Shown piece after piece: positions 12,030 through 21,844 of a stretch of DNA of 64,000 nucleotides; within the stretch, counting starts at the first letter, position 1; each line of letters begins with the position of its first letter. The notes beneath the pieces were generated by a model. That model was not told the DNA's origin, made no database searches, and worked only from the letters and a program-made list of their open reading frames with translations. The DNA is from Vibrio sp. YMD68 (lineage in GTDB: Bacteria; Pseudomonadota; Gammaproteobacteria; Enterobacterales; Vibrionaceae), in assembly GCF_029958905.1 (NCBI RefSeq), contig NZ_CP124614.1, positions 434,001 through 498,000 of the forward strand, given 5' to 3'. Position numbers and translations under genes: made by a program.

Positions 12030-13787
12030 ATGTATCACGACTTTTTTTCTTTTAGCCAGCCTCCATTCTCCATTGTTCCCAATTCTCGTTATCTATTTTT
12101 AAGTCAACGCCATAAAGAAGCTATTCAGCATTTAGAGGCAGGGCTGGGCGAAGGTGGGGGCTTTGCTATGCTCACCGGAGAGGTAGGTACAGGTAAAACC
12201 ACGGTTGCAAAAGTGATGCTCGCCAACCTCGGCATTGAGACAAAAGCGGGGCTTATTCTGAATCCCACATTCTCTGATGTTGAACTGCTCGAAGCGATTT
12301 GTGATGAATTTTCGGTCCCATACCCTAACGCGGCCTCTTTGAAGCAATTGAGCCAAGCCATTTACCAGTTCTTACTGGCAAACCATGCGCAAGGTATTCA
12401 AACCTTGCTGGTGATTGATGAAGCTCAGCATTTGGCCGCCGATGTATTAGAGCAACTGCGCTTATTGACTAACCTTGAAACCGACAGCCATAAATTGCTC
12501 AAAGTATTGCTGATTGGCCAACCAGAACTTCAGGAAAAACTGAAAGTCCCTCAACTGCGTCAACTGGCACAAAGAATTACAGGTCGTTATCACTTGCTGC
12601 CTTTAACGGTCAAAGAAGGCGTTAAGTATATACAGTTTCGTCTTGAAACGGCTGGAGGCGATAGCTCACTGTTTCCGAATAACGGAATGAAGTACATTTC
12701 AGTTCAAACGCAAGGGATCCCAAGACTGATCAACCTAGTGTGTGATGCGGCGTTGAAGTCCGCGTATCAGTCGGGAATCAAGCAGCTCAACCTGCCTCTT
12801 ATTCAGCAGGCTTGTAATGACGTCATGCTATTCCAGCCTTCTTTTGCCCTCACTGACCCAATACCCTCCGTGAGTCGTTATCGTCCTGTTATGATCAGTT
12901 TAACCCTTGGTATCATCGCCTCTTTGGGTATTTATTGGTGGGCGCCTCATGGTTTAGATAAGCTGATAGATAATGGGTTTGCAACGGAATCAGTTGCTAT
13001 TACGCCTCCCCAGATAACTCGGGAAGTTTTCTCACCTCACTTAGAACAGCAGCTTATGCAGTCATCAAGCCTAGAGCAAAGTATCGTAGACTTGTATCAG
13101 GTGTGGGGATACCAAGCGAGTGTGCTTGATCAATTGTGCATGCCCTCTGAATCGGCGTTTCGACTTTTTAACTGCGAATATGACGACGGTGTTTGGGAGG
13201 ACTTACTCGCTTTGAATTTGCCTGTGGTGCTTCATTTAGATATCGGATTGAACGGGAGTTATGCGGTTCTTTATCGGGCACATAATGATGACACCATTGA
13301 GCTGTTATTCAACGATCAAAGAGTACGTTTCGATCTGCGGTGGCTTAAATCAATTTGGACTGGAAGGTATCATTATGTTTGGCGATCTGAATTTCAACAA
13401 ATGTTAAAAAAAGGCATGTCGGGTGAACCTATTTCTCAGTTGGATCGCAAACTGTCTGCATTGCTAGGTGAGAGCGCGAGTAACTCATCAACCTTCGATG
13501 AAGGGTTAGAAACAAAAGTAAAAGTATTTCAACGCTGGCAGGGTATAGAAGTGGATGGTATTGCAGGGAAACAAACTCTAAAAGTACTGGAGTTACAGAC
13601 TCAAGAAAACGCCCCTTCCTTGCAAGCGTCAACGGCGAAAAAGCAGAGCTCGGTTGCTTTAGAGCGTTCGATGATTCGGACTGCGATTATTGACACTTCG
13701 GTGGGTCGTGATTCGATGCTTCATTTAGCGAAAGCCAAGTCTGAAGCCGTCATACCAAGTCGATTAGTACTAAGAGAGAGTCACTGA
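12030..13787 (+). CDS. gspA: Type II secretion accessory ATPase GspA/ExeA
   Basis: Inner-membrane ATPase that, with GspB, binds peptidoglycan and helps place the type II secretion secretin. The 585 residues show a cytoplasmic AAA ATPase with Walker A GEVGTGKTT and Walker B LLVIDEAQHL. One membrane segment follows (about 290-310), then a periplasmic C39-peptidase-like region and a PG_binding_1 domain (FQRWQGIEVDGIAGKQT). I chose the ATG at 12030, as GAGATGAGA lies 5 nt before it and family members begin MY-x-x-FF; ATGs at 12021 and 12027 are alternatives. Its stop overlaps the gspB start by 1 nt. The rest of the secretion operon is not in this window, as is usual in Vibrio. Confidence 0.9.
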   Translation: MYHDFFSFSQPPFSIVPNSRYLFLSQRHKEAIQHLEAGLGEGGGFAMLTGEVGTGKTTVAKVMLANLGIETKAGLILNPTFSDVELLEAICDEFSVPYPNAASLKQLSQAIYQFLLANHAQGIQTLLVIDEAQHLAADVLEQLRLLTNLETDSHKLLKVLLIGQPELQEKLKVPQLRQLAQRITGRYHLLPLTVKEGVKYIQFRLETAGGDSSLFPNNGMKYISVQTQGIPRLINLVCDAALKSAYQSGIKQLNLPLIQQACNDVMLFQPSFALTDPIPSVSRYRPVMISLTLGIIASLGIYWWAPHGLDKLIDNGFATESVAITPPQITREVFSPHLEQQLMQSSSLEQSIVDLYQVWGYQASVLDQLCMPSESAFRLFNCEYDDGVWEDLLALNLPVVLHLDIGLNGSYAVLYRAHNDDTIELLFNDQRVRFDLRWLKSIWTGRYHYVWRSEFQQMLKKGMSGEPISQLDRKLSALLGESASNSSTFDEGLETKVKVFQRWQGIEVDGIAGKQTLKVLELQTQENAPSLQASTAKKQSSVALERSMIRTAIIDTSVGRDSMLHLAKAKSEAVIPSRLVLRESH

Positions 13788-14629
13788 TGTCTGAGATATT
13801 AAAAGCACTGAAAATTTCAGAACAACATCATCAACGATATGAAGCTTTGCCCAGCAACAAGGTGAGTGCTTCCTCGGCTTCACGACCAAGAGCATCAAGA
13901 TTGATGGTTGTGATGAGTTTTATTCTGCCAGTGGCGCTAACGGTGACTTGGCTTGGTTATAGCGCTAATCCCCATAAAAACGCGAAGAGTTCCTCAGAGA
14001 TTCAGGTTATTCCTGACATTATTGAAGTTGAAAGTGGCTTTACGGTATTGCCTCACTTACCGATTACAACCTTAAAAACCACCTACCGCTCAGAGGAACA
14101 AATCTCCATTGTAGACACGATACAGACCTTTCCTATAGAGGAAGAAGATGCGCATGCAGAAACAAGTAATACAAGAATCGTGGGGCATGCCACGCAGAAA
14201 GAGAAAGCGGAAGAGGCCGATGTTTTAGCTCTTGAGCACCTGTCTGAGCTCGACCTAAGTCAGTTTTCACCCGAGATCGCATTTAGAGTGCAGTCTGTGT
14301 TGTCGAATGAAAAGGGAGGCTCTCCGTCCACTGAGGCTTTCAGTGCCAATACCCAAGACACTTCAAGTCAGGGCCTGAGTATCAGTTCCGTCAAATTGGT
14401 ACAAAGTGGCGCTGACTTTCAAGGGTTACTACCTGCGATGAACTTTCAAACTCATGTTTACTCAAGTCAAGTCGACAAACGCTGGGTTAAGATCAATGGC
14501 AGTGAATTTGTTGAGGGCGATAAGATAAACGACTTAGTGACTCTGGTTGAGATAAAGCAGCGTTACTGCATGATCAACTATGAAGGCCAGTTGATTGAAA
14601 TTCCTGCCTTGTACGACTGGAAAGGCTAG
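13787..14629 (+). CDS. gspB: Type II secretion accessory protein GspB
   Basis: Partner of GspA in the GspAB complex. The 280 residues have a short cytoplasmic N-terminus starting MSEILKALKISEQ, a single membrane segment (about 41-58), a long acidic and Ser/Thr-rich periplasmic linker, and a C-terminal GspB domain (about 200-280) containing VYSSQVDKRWVKING and a Tyr/Cys-containing strand. The start ATG overlaps the gspA TGA (TGATG), indicating translational coupling. The linker is poorly conserved in this family, so the assignment rests on the N- and C-terminal parts and on its neighbour. Confidence 0.88.
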   Translation: MSEILKALKISEQHHQRYEALPSNKVSASSASRPRASRLMVVMSFILPVALTVTWLGYSANPHKNAKSSSEIQVIPDIIEVESGFTVLPHLPITTLKTTYRSEEQISIVDTIQTFPIEEEDAHAETSNTRIVGHATQKEKAEEADVLALEHLSELDLSQFSPEIAFRVQSVLSNEKGGSPSTEAFSANTQDTSSQGLSISSVKLVQSGADFQGLLPAMNFQTHVYSSQVDKRWVKINGSEFVEGDKINDLVTLVEIKQRYCMINYEGQLIEIPALYDWKG

Positions 14630-14742
14630 AAAAATAGGGGTGATAACTTTTGAAGTGGTAGGCAGCCATTTTCAATCAGTAGGATCAATCCGCAGATTAA
14701 CGATTGTATAGAGAGCACGGCGATTGAAAAATAATGCGATTA

Positions 14743-14768
14743 AAAAAGGTCACTGATGTGACCTTTTT
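14743..14768. terminator. Bidirectional terminator between gspB and the SH3-protein gene
   Basis: An 11-bp perfect stem AAAAAGGTCAC / GTGACCTTTTT with a TGAT loop. A-run and T-run on the two sides allow it to act on both converging transcripts. Confidence 0.85.
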
Positions 14769-14811
14769 AATCAATGTTGCATGGTTTCACTATGAACTTA
14801 GTTCAACTCAA

Positions 14812-15423
14812 TTAAGCCCAGCCGTTTGGTGATTTCTTACGACGAGGGATAATGTGCGGAAGTAGCAAACCAAATAGCAAACCGCCGCCTGCGACACCAC
14901 CACCATACATAAAGTATTTAAGCAGTAAGTCTTCTTTTTGTGTGTCGATACGAGCGCGCAGTTCACGAACTTCGGTTTGAGAAGCCGTCAGTTGTTTGCT
15001 GATATCACTGTAATTTTGCTCAAGTTCAGAAATTTGTTGATTACGCACTTCAAGAGAGTCAATCAGTCCTGCTTTTTCGCTATCAGCATTATCTCGAGCG
15101 TTGGAAAGTTGAGCTTTAACCGTGGTCAGTTCTTTTTCAAGTTTAGGTAAGCGCATCGCCATACTTTCTTGGCGTGTGACAAATCGAGTTTCAACCCAAC
15201 CTTTGCGGCCTTTCGAATCAAGAATTTCGCTGTATCCCGTATCTTTATTGGATGAGAGCAGTTTGACTTTATCACCAGCATCTATACTGCCAATAATACG
15301 AAACTGATTATTGGGTCCTGAGTGCATGTAAGTAAACAGTTTATCAGCGATGTAGCGGTCTTGAGCAAAAGCTGCGGGGATGGCCATAAGAGAGACCAAA
15401 ACCATGCAAATCAGTTTTTTCAC
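14812..15423 (-). CDS. Membrane-anchored SH3-domain protein (YgiM family, TIGR04211)
   Basis: Envelope protein of unknown biochemical role. The 203 residues consist of a signal peptide (about 1-20, ending AFA), a bacterial SH3 domain (about 22-85) with LFTYMHSGPNNQFRIIG and the tail GRKGWVETRFV, a long coiled coil (about 95-165) rich in Leu/Glu/Gln, a C-terminal membrane helix (about 170-190) and a basic tail. I chose GTG at 15423 because AAAGGA lies 6 nt upstream and the product then starts with the signal peptide. It is downstream of the pit genes on the same strand but separated by about 150 nt. Confidence 0.85.
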   Translation of the reverse strand: MKKLICMVLVSLMAIPAAFAQDRYIADKLFTYMHSGPNNQFRIIGSIDAGDKVKLLSSNKDTGYSEILDSKGRKGWVETRFVTRQESMAMRLPKLEKELTTVKAQLSNARDNADSEKAGLIDSLEVRNQQISELEQNYSDISKQLTASQTEVRELRARIDTQKEDLLLKYFMYGGGVAGGGLLFGLLLPHIIPRRKKSPNGWA

Positions 15424-15580
15424 AGTAAATCCTTTAACAATCTTGATGATATTAATATTTCTATTGGACAGATAGTATGAATTTTCGTGGGGCCATGCAA
15501 CAAAGAAGGGAGGCAAAGCCTCCCTTTCTGTGCGTTTGAGTCAATAATGACGTTACGCTTACAAACCAAAAATTCAGAAA

Positions 15581-16840
15581 TTAAACAAACATGCCTTGAA
15601 TTGCATAGAAGAATACAACGGCTAGAAGTGCACCAGCAGGCAGTGTCACTATCCAAGATGCTACGATGTTTCGTACAACACCTAGGTTTAGAGCGCCAAT
15701 ACCACGAGCAAAACCTACCCCTAATACCGCACCCACTAACGTTTGTGTTGTCGAGATTGGTAAGCCAGTACCCGATGCTAGAACCACAGTACACGCTGTC
15801 GCCAACTGAGCGGCAAATCCGCGGCTTGGTGTTAGTTCAGTAATACCTGTACCCACAGTAGCCATGACTCGGCGACCAAGGGTTGCAAGACCAATAACAA
15901 TACCAAAACCGCCTAGAGGAAGAATCCACCATGCAATCTGAGTTTTGCCCGTGATTTCACCCATATGTTCTACGGTTGAAACAATGGCTGACAATGGACC
16001 GATTGCATTAGCAACGTCGTTTGAGCCGTGAGCAAATGCCATCGCACAAGCGGTGATAACCATCAGAACAGTGAAGATGCCTTCAACACCAGCAAACCCA
16101 TGATCTTCTTCGCGGTTCGCAAATTTCTTATGGATATACAGGTAGCCGCCAACCATGATGACAGTAGAGAAGGCGGCTGCCCACATCCAAGCGTCACCAT
16201 TACTAAGGTGCAAGCCTACGTGCTTTAAGCCTTTTTTGATTGTCACGAGTGCAATGACCATCGTTGTGATGAACATGTACACAGGGACGAATCGTTTAGC
16301 ATTAAACAGAGGGTTCTCTGTATCAAAAATTAGGCGTTGGGCACTGACAAAAATCATGTAGGCGAAAAAGCCAGAGATTAGAGGCGTAACAAGCCAGCTG
16401 CCCACAATACCTTGCACAGAGCTCCAGTCTACGGCTTCTGTACCAACAGAGACACAAGCAAAACCGATGATGGCACCGATGATAGAGTGAGTCGTAGAAA
16501 CCGGCCATCCCATGTAAGATGCGAGTAATAGCCAAGTACCTGCCGCTAATAACGCAGACAGCATACCAAACACTAAAACATCGGGCTGATGGGCAAACAG
16601 CGCAGTATCGATAACGCCTTTGCGAATCGTATCCGTTACTTCGCCACCAGCAAGGTATGCCCCTGCAAACTCAAAGATCATCGCGATGATGATCGCTTGT
16701 TTTACTGTAAGTGCTTTGGAACCTACTGAGGTGCCCATTGCGTTCGCAACGTCATTTGCACCTATACCAATAGCCATTAAAAGACCAAAAGCGGCAGCAA
16801 TAATAATCAGTAGCGTGCCGTGGTTAGCAATGATATCCAT
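15581..16840 (-). CDS. Pit-family inorganic phosphate transporter
   Basis: Low-affinity phosphate (or metal-phosphate) symporter in the inner membrane. The 419-residue protein has about ten to twelve hydrophobic helices and the duplicated PiT signature, seen as IGANDVANAMGTSVGS near residue 30 and AHGSNDVANAIGPL in the second half. Further copies of the GWPVSTTHSI and GTGLPISTTQTLVGA motifs mark each half. I chose ATG at 16840 behind AGGT; the longer in-frame reading would add an unlike leader. It is downstream of a DUF47 PhoU-like gene, a common pairing in which the partner is thought to regulate the transporter. Phosphate is the most likely substrate; sulfate is a less likely alternative. 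Confidence 0.9.
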   Translation of the reverse strand: MDIIANHGTLLIIIAAAFGLLMAIGIGANDVANAMGTSVGSKALTVKQAIIIAMIFEFAGAYLAGGEVTDTIRKGVIDTALFAHQPDVLVFGMLSALLAAGTWLLLASYMGWPVSTTHSIIGAIIGFACVSVGTEAVDWSSVQGIVGSWLVTPLISGFFAYMIFVSAQRLIFDTENPLFNAKRFVPVYMFITTMVIALVTIKKGLKHVGLHLSNGDAWMWAAAFSTVIMVGGYLYIHKKFANREEDHGFAGVEGIFTVLMVITACAMAFAHGSNDVANAIGPLSAIVSTVEHMGEITGKTQIAWWILPLGGFGIVIGLATLGRRVMATVGTGITELTPSRGFAAQLATACTVVLASGTGLPISTTQTLVGAVLGVGFARGIGALNLGVVRNIVASWIVTLPAGALLAVVFFYAIQGMFV

Positions 16841-16968
16841 CGTTATACCTAATTGTGTAATAAAAATCGGAACAAAATTTAGACGCGACAAACCCATCAG
16901 CGATGAAAATACTCATCGCCTAATCTGTGCGTTTATATCGTGCTCTTCGTTATTGAATTATCTGTGAT

Positions 16969-17649
16969 TTAAGAGCGAGAAAGCATAACTTCAAGACGAG
17001 CGCCTACACGCTGTGCTTGATCGGCTATGCCACCAACCCACTCTAGAATTTTGTATAAGAACATAACGTCAATCGGGTTATATTCGGACTCAACGGCCAT
17101 TAACTGCTGACGAAGCTGAACCTGAATGGTATCAGTATCGTCTTCAATTAGATCAAGTTGATGAATCATTTCTGCAACAAGCGTTACTTCACGGCCTTTA
17201 AAGCCAGTTTCAAGAAGCTCGTCCAGCTCATTAATCACTTTTTGAGCTTGATTAGCTGCATCGAGACAACGCTTAACATAAACGATGAAATTCTCTTGAA
17301 GAGTTTCAGGAATCACCAAACGACGACCGTAAACTCGGCCAGAAATGTCTTTGGCTAAATTGGCAAGCTTGTCTTGTTGAGTCAAAAGCTCAAGCATGTC
17401 GGTACGATCGACAGGCATAAACAAACCGCGAGGAAGTTTGAGGCGAATTTCACGCTTTAGCACATCGGCTTCTTTCTCTAAATGAGAAATTTGAGCACGA
17501 ATTTCTGCTGCTTTTTCCCAGTCACCTTTTGAAGACACTTCAAAAAAGTTAACCAGATGAGAGCAACACTCATTAACGCACACTACGTGGCGCTGCAAAG
17601 GCTTAATAGGGGACTTTGCAAATAACCCCATTATTGTATTTACTGGCAT
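16969..17649 (-). CDS. DUF47/PhoU-like protein, TIGR00153 family
   Basis: Predicted cytoplasmic all-helical regulator of the adjacent Pit transporter. The 226 residues are rich in long helices typical of PhoU bundles, with acidic metal-binding patterns such as HLEKEADVLKREIR and QLDLIEDDTDTIQ. The product ending just before the next start, MPVNTIMGLFAKSP, matches family N-termini. A second in-frame ATG two codons upstream (17655) is nearer to AGGTTGA and could be used instead. It is 128 nt upstream of the transporter gene on the same strand, so an operon is likely. The divergent neighbour is ygiF. No clear Pho box was seen in the intergenic region. Confidence 0.88.
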   Translation of the reverse strand: MPVNTIMGLFAKSPIKPLQRHVVCVNECCSHLVNFFEVSSKGDWEKAAEIRAQISHLEKEADVLKREIRLKLPRGLFMPVDRTDMLELLTQQDKLANLAKDISGRVYGRRLVIPETLQENFIVYVKRCLDAANQAQKVINELDELLETGFKGREVTLVAEMIHQLDLIEDDTDTIQVQLRQQLMAVESEYNPIDVMFLYKILEWVGGIADQAQRVGARLEVMLSRS

Positions 17650-17854
17650 GGCCATTCAACCTGTTAAATATAACCTAAAAAGAACATACACCATTTCATG
17701 GCGAAATGTTGAACGATGGCTATAAAGGCGCGCATGTTACCCCATAAAATCACTCATTAAAACTGTTTTAGATCATCATTAAGGTGATATTTCTTGCTTG
17801 CCCAGTAACGATATTGGCAATATCCTGTTGATATCTGCTTTGAAAGGTACAGTT

Positions 17855-19372
17855 ATGGAAACCGAGATAGAACTGAAGTTTTTTGTTTCACCCGAATTTT
17901 CAGAAATCTTAAGAGAAAAGATCGCTGACATGAAAGTGCTTCAGCACAGTAGCCGAGAGTTAGGAAATACCTATTTTGACACGCCAGATCATTGGTTACG
18001 TCAACATGATACCGGCTTACGTATTCGACGTTTTGATGATGTTTTTATTCAAACGGTAAAAACAGCGGGTCGTGTTGTTGCAGGGTTGCACCAGCGACCG
18101 GAATTTAACGCTGAGCATACTTGTAACTCCCCACTGCTTTCATTGCACCCTCAAGATATTTGGCCCCCACAGCGAGATGTAGACACATTACAGGAACAGC
18201 TCATCCCTCTTTTTTCAACCAACTTTAACCGAGAGCAATGGCTAATTGGCATGGCGGATGGCAGCCAGGTGGAAGTTGCATTTGATCTGGGTGACGTTGT
18301 CTCTGGTGACAAGCACGACCCTATTTGCGAAGTTGAGTTTGAATTGAAATCAGGGCAAACCGATGCTCTTTTTACCTTAGCTCGTCAATTTAGTGAGCAT
18401 GGGGGGATGCGCTTGGGGAATTTGAGCAAAGCCGCTCGGGGTTACCGACTCGCATTGGGTTATATAGCCGATGAAGTGAAGCCGCTTTCTTTAGTTGAAA
18501 CGAATCGCAACGACACTGTCGAGTCTTGCTTTGTAAATTCGCTAGAGCATGCCTTATCCCACTGGCATTACCACGAGCAAATATACTCAGAACGAGAATC
18601 TATCCAAGCGTTGCATGAAATTCGCCATTCACTCAGCTTTATACGCCAGACACTGACTATTTATGGTGGCATTGTTCCTAGGCGCGCCAGTGCCATTTTA
18701 CGACAAGAATTGAAGTGGTTAGAGCAAGAGTTAGATTGGTTAAAGCAATATGACTACCTCGAGGATTTATTAGAAGACAAAGGCCACGTACTCAGAAAAT
18801 TAGAAGCGCGTAAGTTTTTGGTGTCTGAGTTGAAAGAAGTTCAAGATTCATTGCCAACTCGAAATGATGTGATGACATTACTCTCTTCAGCCCGTTACAC
18901 GGGGATCTTACTTGATTTAAGTCGGTGGATCTTAACCCGAGGTTGGCAGCCGTTTCTGGATGATAAAGCGCGTGACCAAATGTCACACCCTATCTCTCCA
19001 TTCTCGATCAAACAATTAGACAGAACCTGGGCTGAGTTGATTGAAGCCTTTCCTCCTGAACGAGCATTAACCAGCTTAGAATATATTGAACAGCAGTATC
19101 GATTGATGCGTAATCTATATACGGGGGTGGGTTTTGCCAGCCTTTATGACGCCGATGAACGCAACAGTTTTCGCCTCCCTTGGGCTGATTTGATGCAAGG
19201 CATTGATGATCTTCTGATGCTAAAACCAATAGAACGATTGGTTGATAAACTTGAAGGCGATGAAAAAGAGCAACTTCAACGTTGGCTGGATCGCCAAGAA
19301 ACGTCCATTTTGCACGCCATGGAGCAAACTCGTTTAATCAGTGTCGAGGCTGAACCATACTGGCAGCATTAG
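17855..19372 (+). CDS. ygiF: Inorganic triphosphatase, CYTH-CHAD protein YgiF
   Basis: Hydrolyses inorganic tripolyphosphate. The 505 residues comprise an N-terminal CYTH tunnel-fold domain (1-200) that starts METEIELKF with the ExExK signature, continues with YFDTPDHWLR and LRIRRFD, and carries the acidic strand CEVEFELKSG. A C-terminal CHAD helical domain (about 215-500) with conserved His (HALSHWHYHEQ, HEIRHSL) follows. I chose ATG at 17855 (GAAAGG upstream, product beginning with the CYTH motif). It is divergent from the phosphate transport pair, so phosphate or polyphosphate metabolism may be a shared theme; that is inference. Confidence 0.92.
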   Translation: METEIELKFFVSPEFSEILREKIADMKVLQHSSRELGNTYFDTPDHWLRQHDTGLRIRRFDDVFIQTVKTAGRVVAGLHQRPEFNAEHTCNSPLLSLHPQDIWPPQRDVDTLQEQLIPLFSTNFNREQWLIGMADGSQVEVAFDLGDVVSGDKHDPICEVEFELKSGQTDALFTLARQFSEHGGMRLGNLSKAARGYRLALGYIADEVKPLSLVETNRNDTVESCFVNSLEHALSHWHYHEQIYSERESIQALHEIRHSLSFIRQTLTIYGGIVPRRASAILRQELKWLEQELDWLKQYDYLEDLLEDKGHVLRKLEARKFLVSELKEVQDSLPTRNDVMTLLSSARYTGILLDLSRWILTRGWQPFLDDKARDQMSHPISPFSIKQLDRTWAELIEAFPPERALTSLEYIEQQYRLMRNLYTGVGFASLYDADERNSFRLPWADLMQGIDDLLMLKPIERLVDKLEGDEKEQLQRWLDRQETSILHAMEQTRLISVEAEPYWQH

Positions 19373-19403
19373 GTAGAGCTGTGTAGATGGCTGAAACATA
19401 AAC

Positions 19404-19430
19404 TAGAGCGCTGATGTGCTCTATTTTTTT
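19404..19430. terminator. Intrinsic terminator after ygiF
   Basis: An 8-bp stem TAGAGCGC / GTGCTCTA with one G-T pair and a TGAT loop, followed by T7. It lies between the convergent ygiF and channel genes. Confidence 0.8.
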
Positions 19431-19515
19431 GCTTAAACAGAGCGACGGTTCTGGCTGGTTAAGAGCTTATGGATCGGTGGTGAATCGTTGCTTGATCATG
19501 ATGAATAATTTCATG

Positions 19516-20313
19516 CTATTGGCTGGTGTTATCCGAGTCTTTGTTTTTGTCTTTGGCTTTATCGAGTGCCACAGAACGCTCCAGTTGATCTAGCCGTTGG
19601 ATAATGATTTGTTGCTGTGAAACGATCTCTTCTAATAGTCGGTGTTTGTTTTCTTTTTGTTGGGTTTGTTCTTTCGAGGGAGAGGTGATCATTGAGGTGA
19701 TTAAGCCTGAAATCATACCAAATAACCCCACACCACAGATGATCAATACCGCAGCCACGACTTTTCCTGCTTCGGTCACTGGGAAGTGATCACCATAGCC
19801 CACGGTGGAAATGGTCACGAGCGCCCACCACAAAGCATCACCGCCTGATTGAATATTAGCCGTCGGCTCTTTGCCTTCAATAAACAGCATCACACTCGAA
19901 CCTATCGTCAGTAGAAACACCAACAATAATAAAATTGAGGCTAAGGTTGTTTCTTTTCGGCTGGAAAACAACTGACTAAAGACAGACCTTCCAGAGCGAA
20001 TAACCAAGATGATACGAAGTATCGAGAACAGACGAGCGTACCGAAGCGGTTCAATCATTGGCAGGCTCGCCAGGAAATCAATCCAGTGCCTTTTCATGAA
20101 TTGCATTCTGTTTGTGGACCGGATCAAATCCATCGAAAGTTGCAGAATGAAAATACTACAGATCAGCGTGTCTAAGCCGATAAGTACCTGACGAGTTTCA
20201 GGATTGATCGGCATAAACAATAAGCCTGAGATCACAAATAGCGCCATAAAAGACAGTATCAGTGATAATAAGCTCATGGGTCTTGTATCGTTTTTGATAT
20301 CATCTTTATTCAT
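19516..20313 (-). CDS. Potassium-channel-like (ion_trans/Kch-type) membrane protein
   Basis: Predicted tetrameric cation channel of about 265 residues. It has several membrane helices, including an arginine-rich stretch resembling S4 (RYARLFSILRIILVIRSGR), then two pore helices around the selectivity filter STVGYGD, the classic K+ filter. The C-terminus is a short charged coiled coil (about 215-265) with no RCK/TrkA-N nucleotide-binding domain, so it is simpler than E. coli Kch. I use ATG at 20313; an in-frame TTG at 20337 would add eight residues. Potassium selectivity follows from the filter; gating by voltage is inferred from the S4-like helix. Confidence 0.85.
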   Translation of the reverse strand: MNKDDIKNDTRPMSLLSLILSFMALFVISGLLFMPINPETRQVLIGLDTLICSIFILQLSMDLIRSTNRMQFMKRHWIDFLASLPMIEPLRYARLFSILRIILVIRSGRSVFSQLFSSRKETTLASILLLLVFLLTIGSSVMLFIEGKEPTANIQSGGDALWWALVTISTVGYGDHFPVTEAGKVVAAVLIICGVGLFGMISGLITSMITSPSKEQTQQKENKHRLLEEIVSQQQIIIQRLDQLERSVALDKAKDKNKDSDNTSQ

Positions 20314-20458
20314 ACGAGGCTCGAAATAAATTAGCAACTAGGGCTGATGCGTTAGTTGAAAGCAGTGCACTTAATATACATGAGTCTATTGAAGATTTTT
20401 ATCATATATTGAGTGCGACCTTATGCAAAATATCAATAATAATCGTGGAGAACGGACA

Positions 20459-21715
20459 ATGGCTAGTATGGTATTCAAACCATGGGAGCGGGTAATTACC
20501 AATACTCGTTTAGTTCCAAAGATGATTTTACTCATGGTGATCAGCACAGTGTTGATCGTTTGCAAACAGTTGTGGGATGCAAGTACGTTTCATAATGCTC
20601 TTTTAGTCGCAACATCAAGCGCAGACGTTGCTCAACAACATTATGAAGCTTATCTGGTTCAGGTTGTGTGGCAAACGGTTATTATGATTGCCTTCTTCAT
20701 TGTCATATTGCTGGCAGCCGCTCGAATTATGCTGCGCCAAACGCAGTATCTGAATGATTCGATCAAGCAGATGGCCAATAAAGATCTCTCGGTAGAAATC
20801 GAGATGGATTGCAAAGATGAATATGGCGATGTCGCACGTGAACTGGAAATCACCCGTCGCCAATTGCAAGACATGATTAAGGCACAAGTTGAGTCTTCAC
20901 AAGAGCTATCAGCACTGACGGAAGTGATGACATTAAGCATGTCTGAAACGAAAGAGTCAACGCAAGAAGAGTTCAGTGAGATCGACCAGCTCGCGACGGC
21001 AATGAGCGAAATGCGATCAACGGTTGAGACGGTCGCCGATCATGCACAAAATGCGTCAGCGTTAACCGAAAGTGCATCCGGACAAGCTCAAACGGGTCAG
21101 CGCTTTGTACAAGACAGTGTGACAAAAATGAGTGCATTGGCAAAAGACATCAGCGCCTCTGCGGGAGCCGTTAACCAGGTCGAAGAGAGTGTTGACGCGA
21201 TTGGTAGCGTGGTTGGCACGATTCAAGGTATTTCAGAACAAACCAATCTGTTAGCGTTGAATGCGGCGATAGAAGCTGCACGTGCTGGCGAAGCCGGCCG
21301 CGGTTTTGCGGTTGTTGCGGATGAGGTTCGAAACTTGGCCCAACGTACCCAACAAGCAACGGTTGAAATTCAAGAAATGATCAGTCAATTGCAAAGCAGC
21401 GCTACCTCGGCAGTTGAGTTAATGGAAAAAAGCGTGGTGGAAGCGGCGGAAGGTGTCGAGTTGGTTACCAATGCAGGCACTGAGCTTGACGGTATTGTTA
21501 ACCAAGTAACGCAGATTAATGATATGAATTTCCAAATCGCGACCGCAGCAGGTCAGCAGAGCAGTGTGGCAGGCGAAATGGATCAAAACCTAACCAATGT
21601 TAGAGAGCTAGTTGAAGCCTCGGTACTTGTTATCGGTGAGTTACTGGAAACGTCTGAAATCATGCAAAATAATGCTGAAGAGTTAGACCATAAAATAGCA
21701 TCATTCAAAGTCTAA
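20459..21715 (+). CDS. Methyl-accepting chemotaxis protein, short periplasmic domain
   Basis: Chemoreceptor of 418 residues. There are two membrane helices (about 22-40 and 69-92) with only about 30 residues between them, too few for a usual sensor domain. A HAMP region follows (about 93-150), then the cytoplasmic signalling helical hairpin whose conserved tip reads [22 protein letters not shown] chose ATG at 20459, with GGAG 8 nt upstream; an ATG at 20423 lacks a ribosome site. The protein ends without a CheB/CheR-binding pentapeptide. Its ligand cannot be told; with so small an outer loop it may sense membrane or cytoplasmic state, or act through a partner. It is a lone gene. Confidence 0.92.
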   Translation: MASMVFKPWERVITNTRLVPKMILLMVISTVLIVCKQLWDASTFHNALLVATSSADVAQQHYEAYLVQVVWQTVIMIAFFIVILLAAARIMLRQTQYLNDSIKQMANKDLSVEIEMDCKDEYGDVARELEITRRQLQDMIKAQVESSQELSALTEVMTLSMSETKESTQEEFSEIDQLATAMSEMRSTVETVADHAQNASALTESASGQAQTGQRFVQDSVTKMSALAKDISASAGAVNQVEESVDAIGSVVGTIQGISEQTNLLALNAAIEAARAGEAGRGFAVVADEVRNLAQRTQQATVEIQEMISQLQSSATSAVELMEKSVVEAAEGVELVTNAGTELDGIVNQVTQINDMNFQIATAAGQQSSVAGEMDQNLTNVRELVEASVLVIGELLETSEIMQNNAEELDHKIASFKV

Positions 21716-21732
21716 ACTCACGTTCTGATGAT

Positions 21733-21766
21733 AAAAACGCTCACTAAGTCTAGTGGGCGTTTTTTT
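21733..21766 (+). terminator. Intrinsic terminator after the chemoreceptor gene
   Basis: A stem of about 14 bp, AAAAACGCTCACTA / TAGTGGGCGTTTTT with one G-T pair, an AGTC loop and a T run. Confidence 0.88.
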
Positions 21767-21844
21767 ATGGCATAAGTTTGCTATAAAGGTGTTGGTATAA
21801 TGAGTTTTTGTAGAATGCACCCAAGACCAGTACAAGGAAGAATC

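Noticed and set aside
15420..15794. Open frame of 124 codons on the minus strand across the 3' end of the Pit transporter gene
   Set aside because: It overlaps the true transporter frame on the same strand and its sequence is low-complexity and Cys-rich, typical of an out-of-frame reading.
16620..16967. Open frame of 115 codons on the plus strand opposite the Pit transporter gene
   Set aside because: It lies antisense to a clear membrane protein gene, has no ribosome site and resembles no family. Such frames arise from the codon pattern of the real gene.
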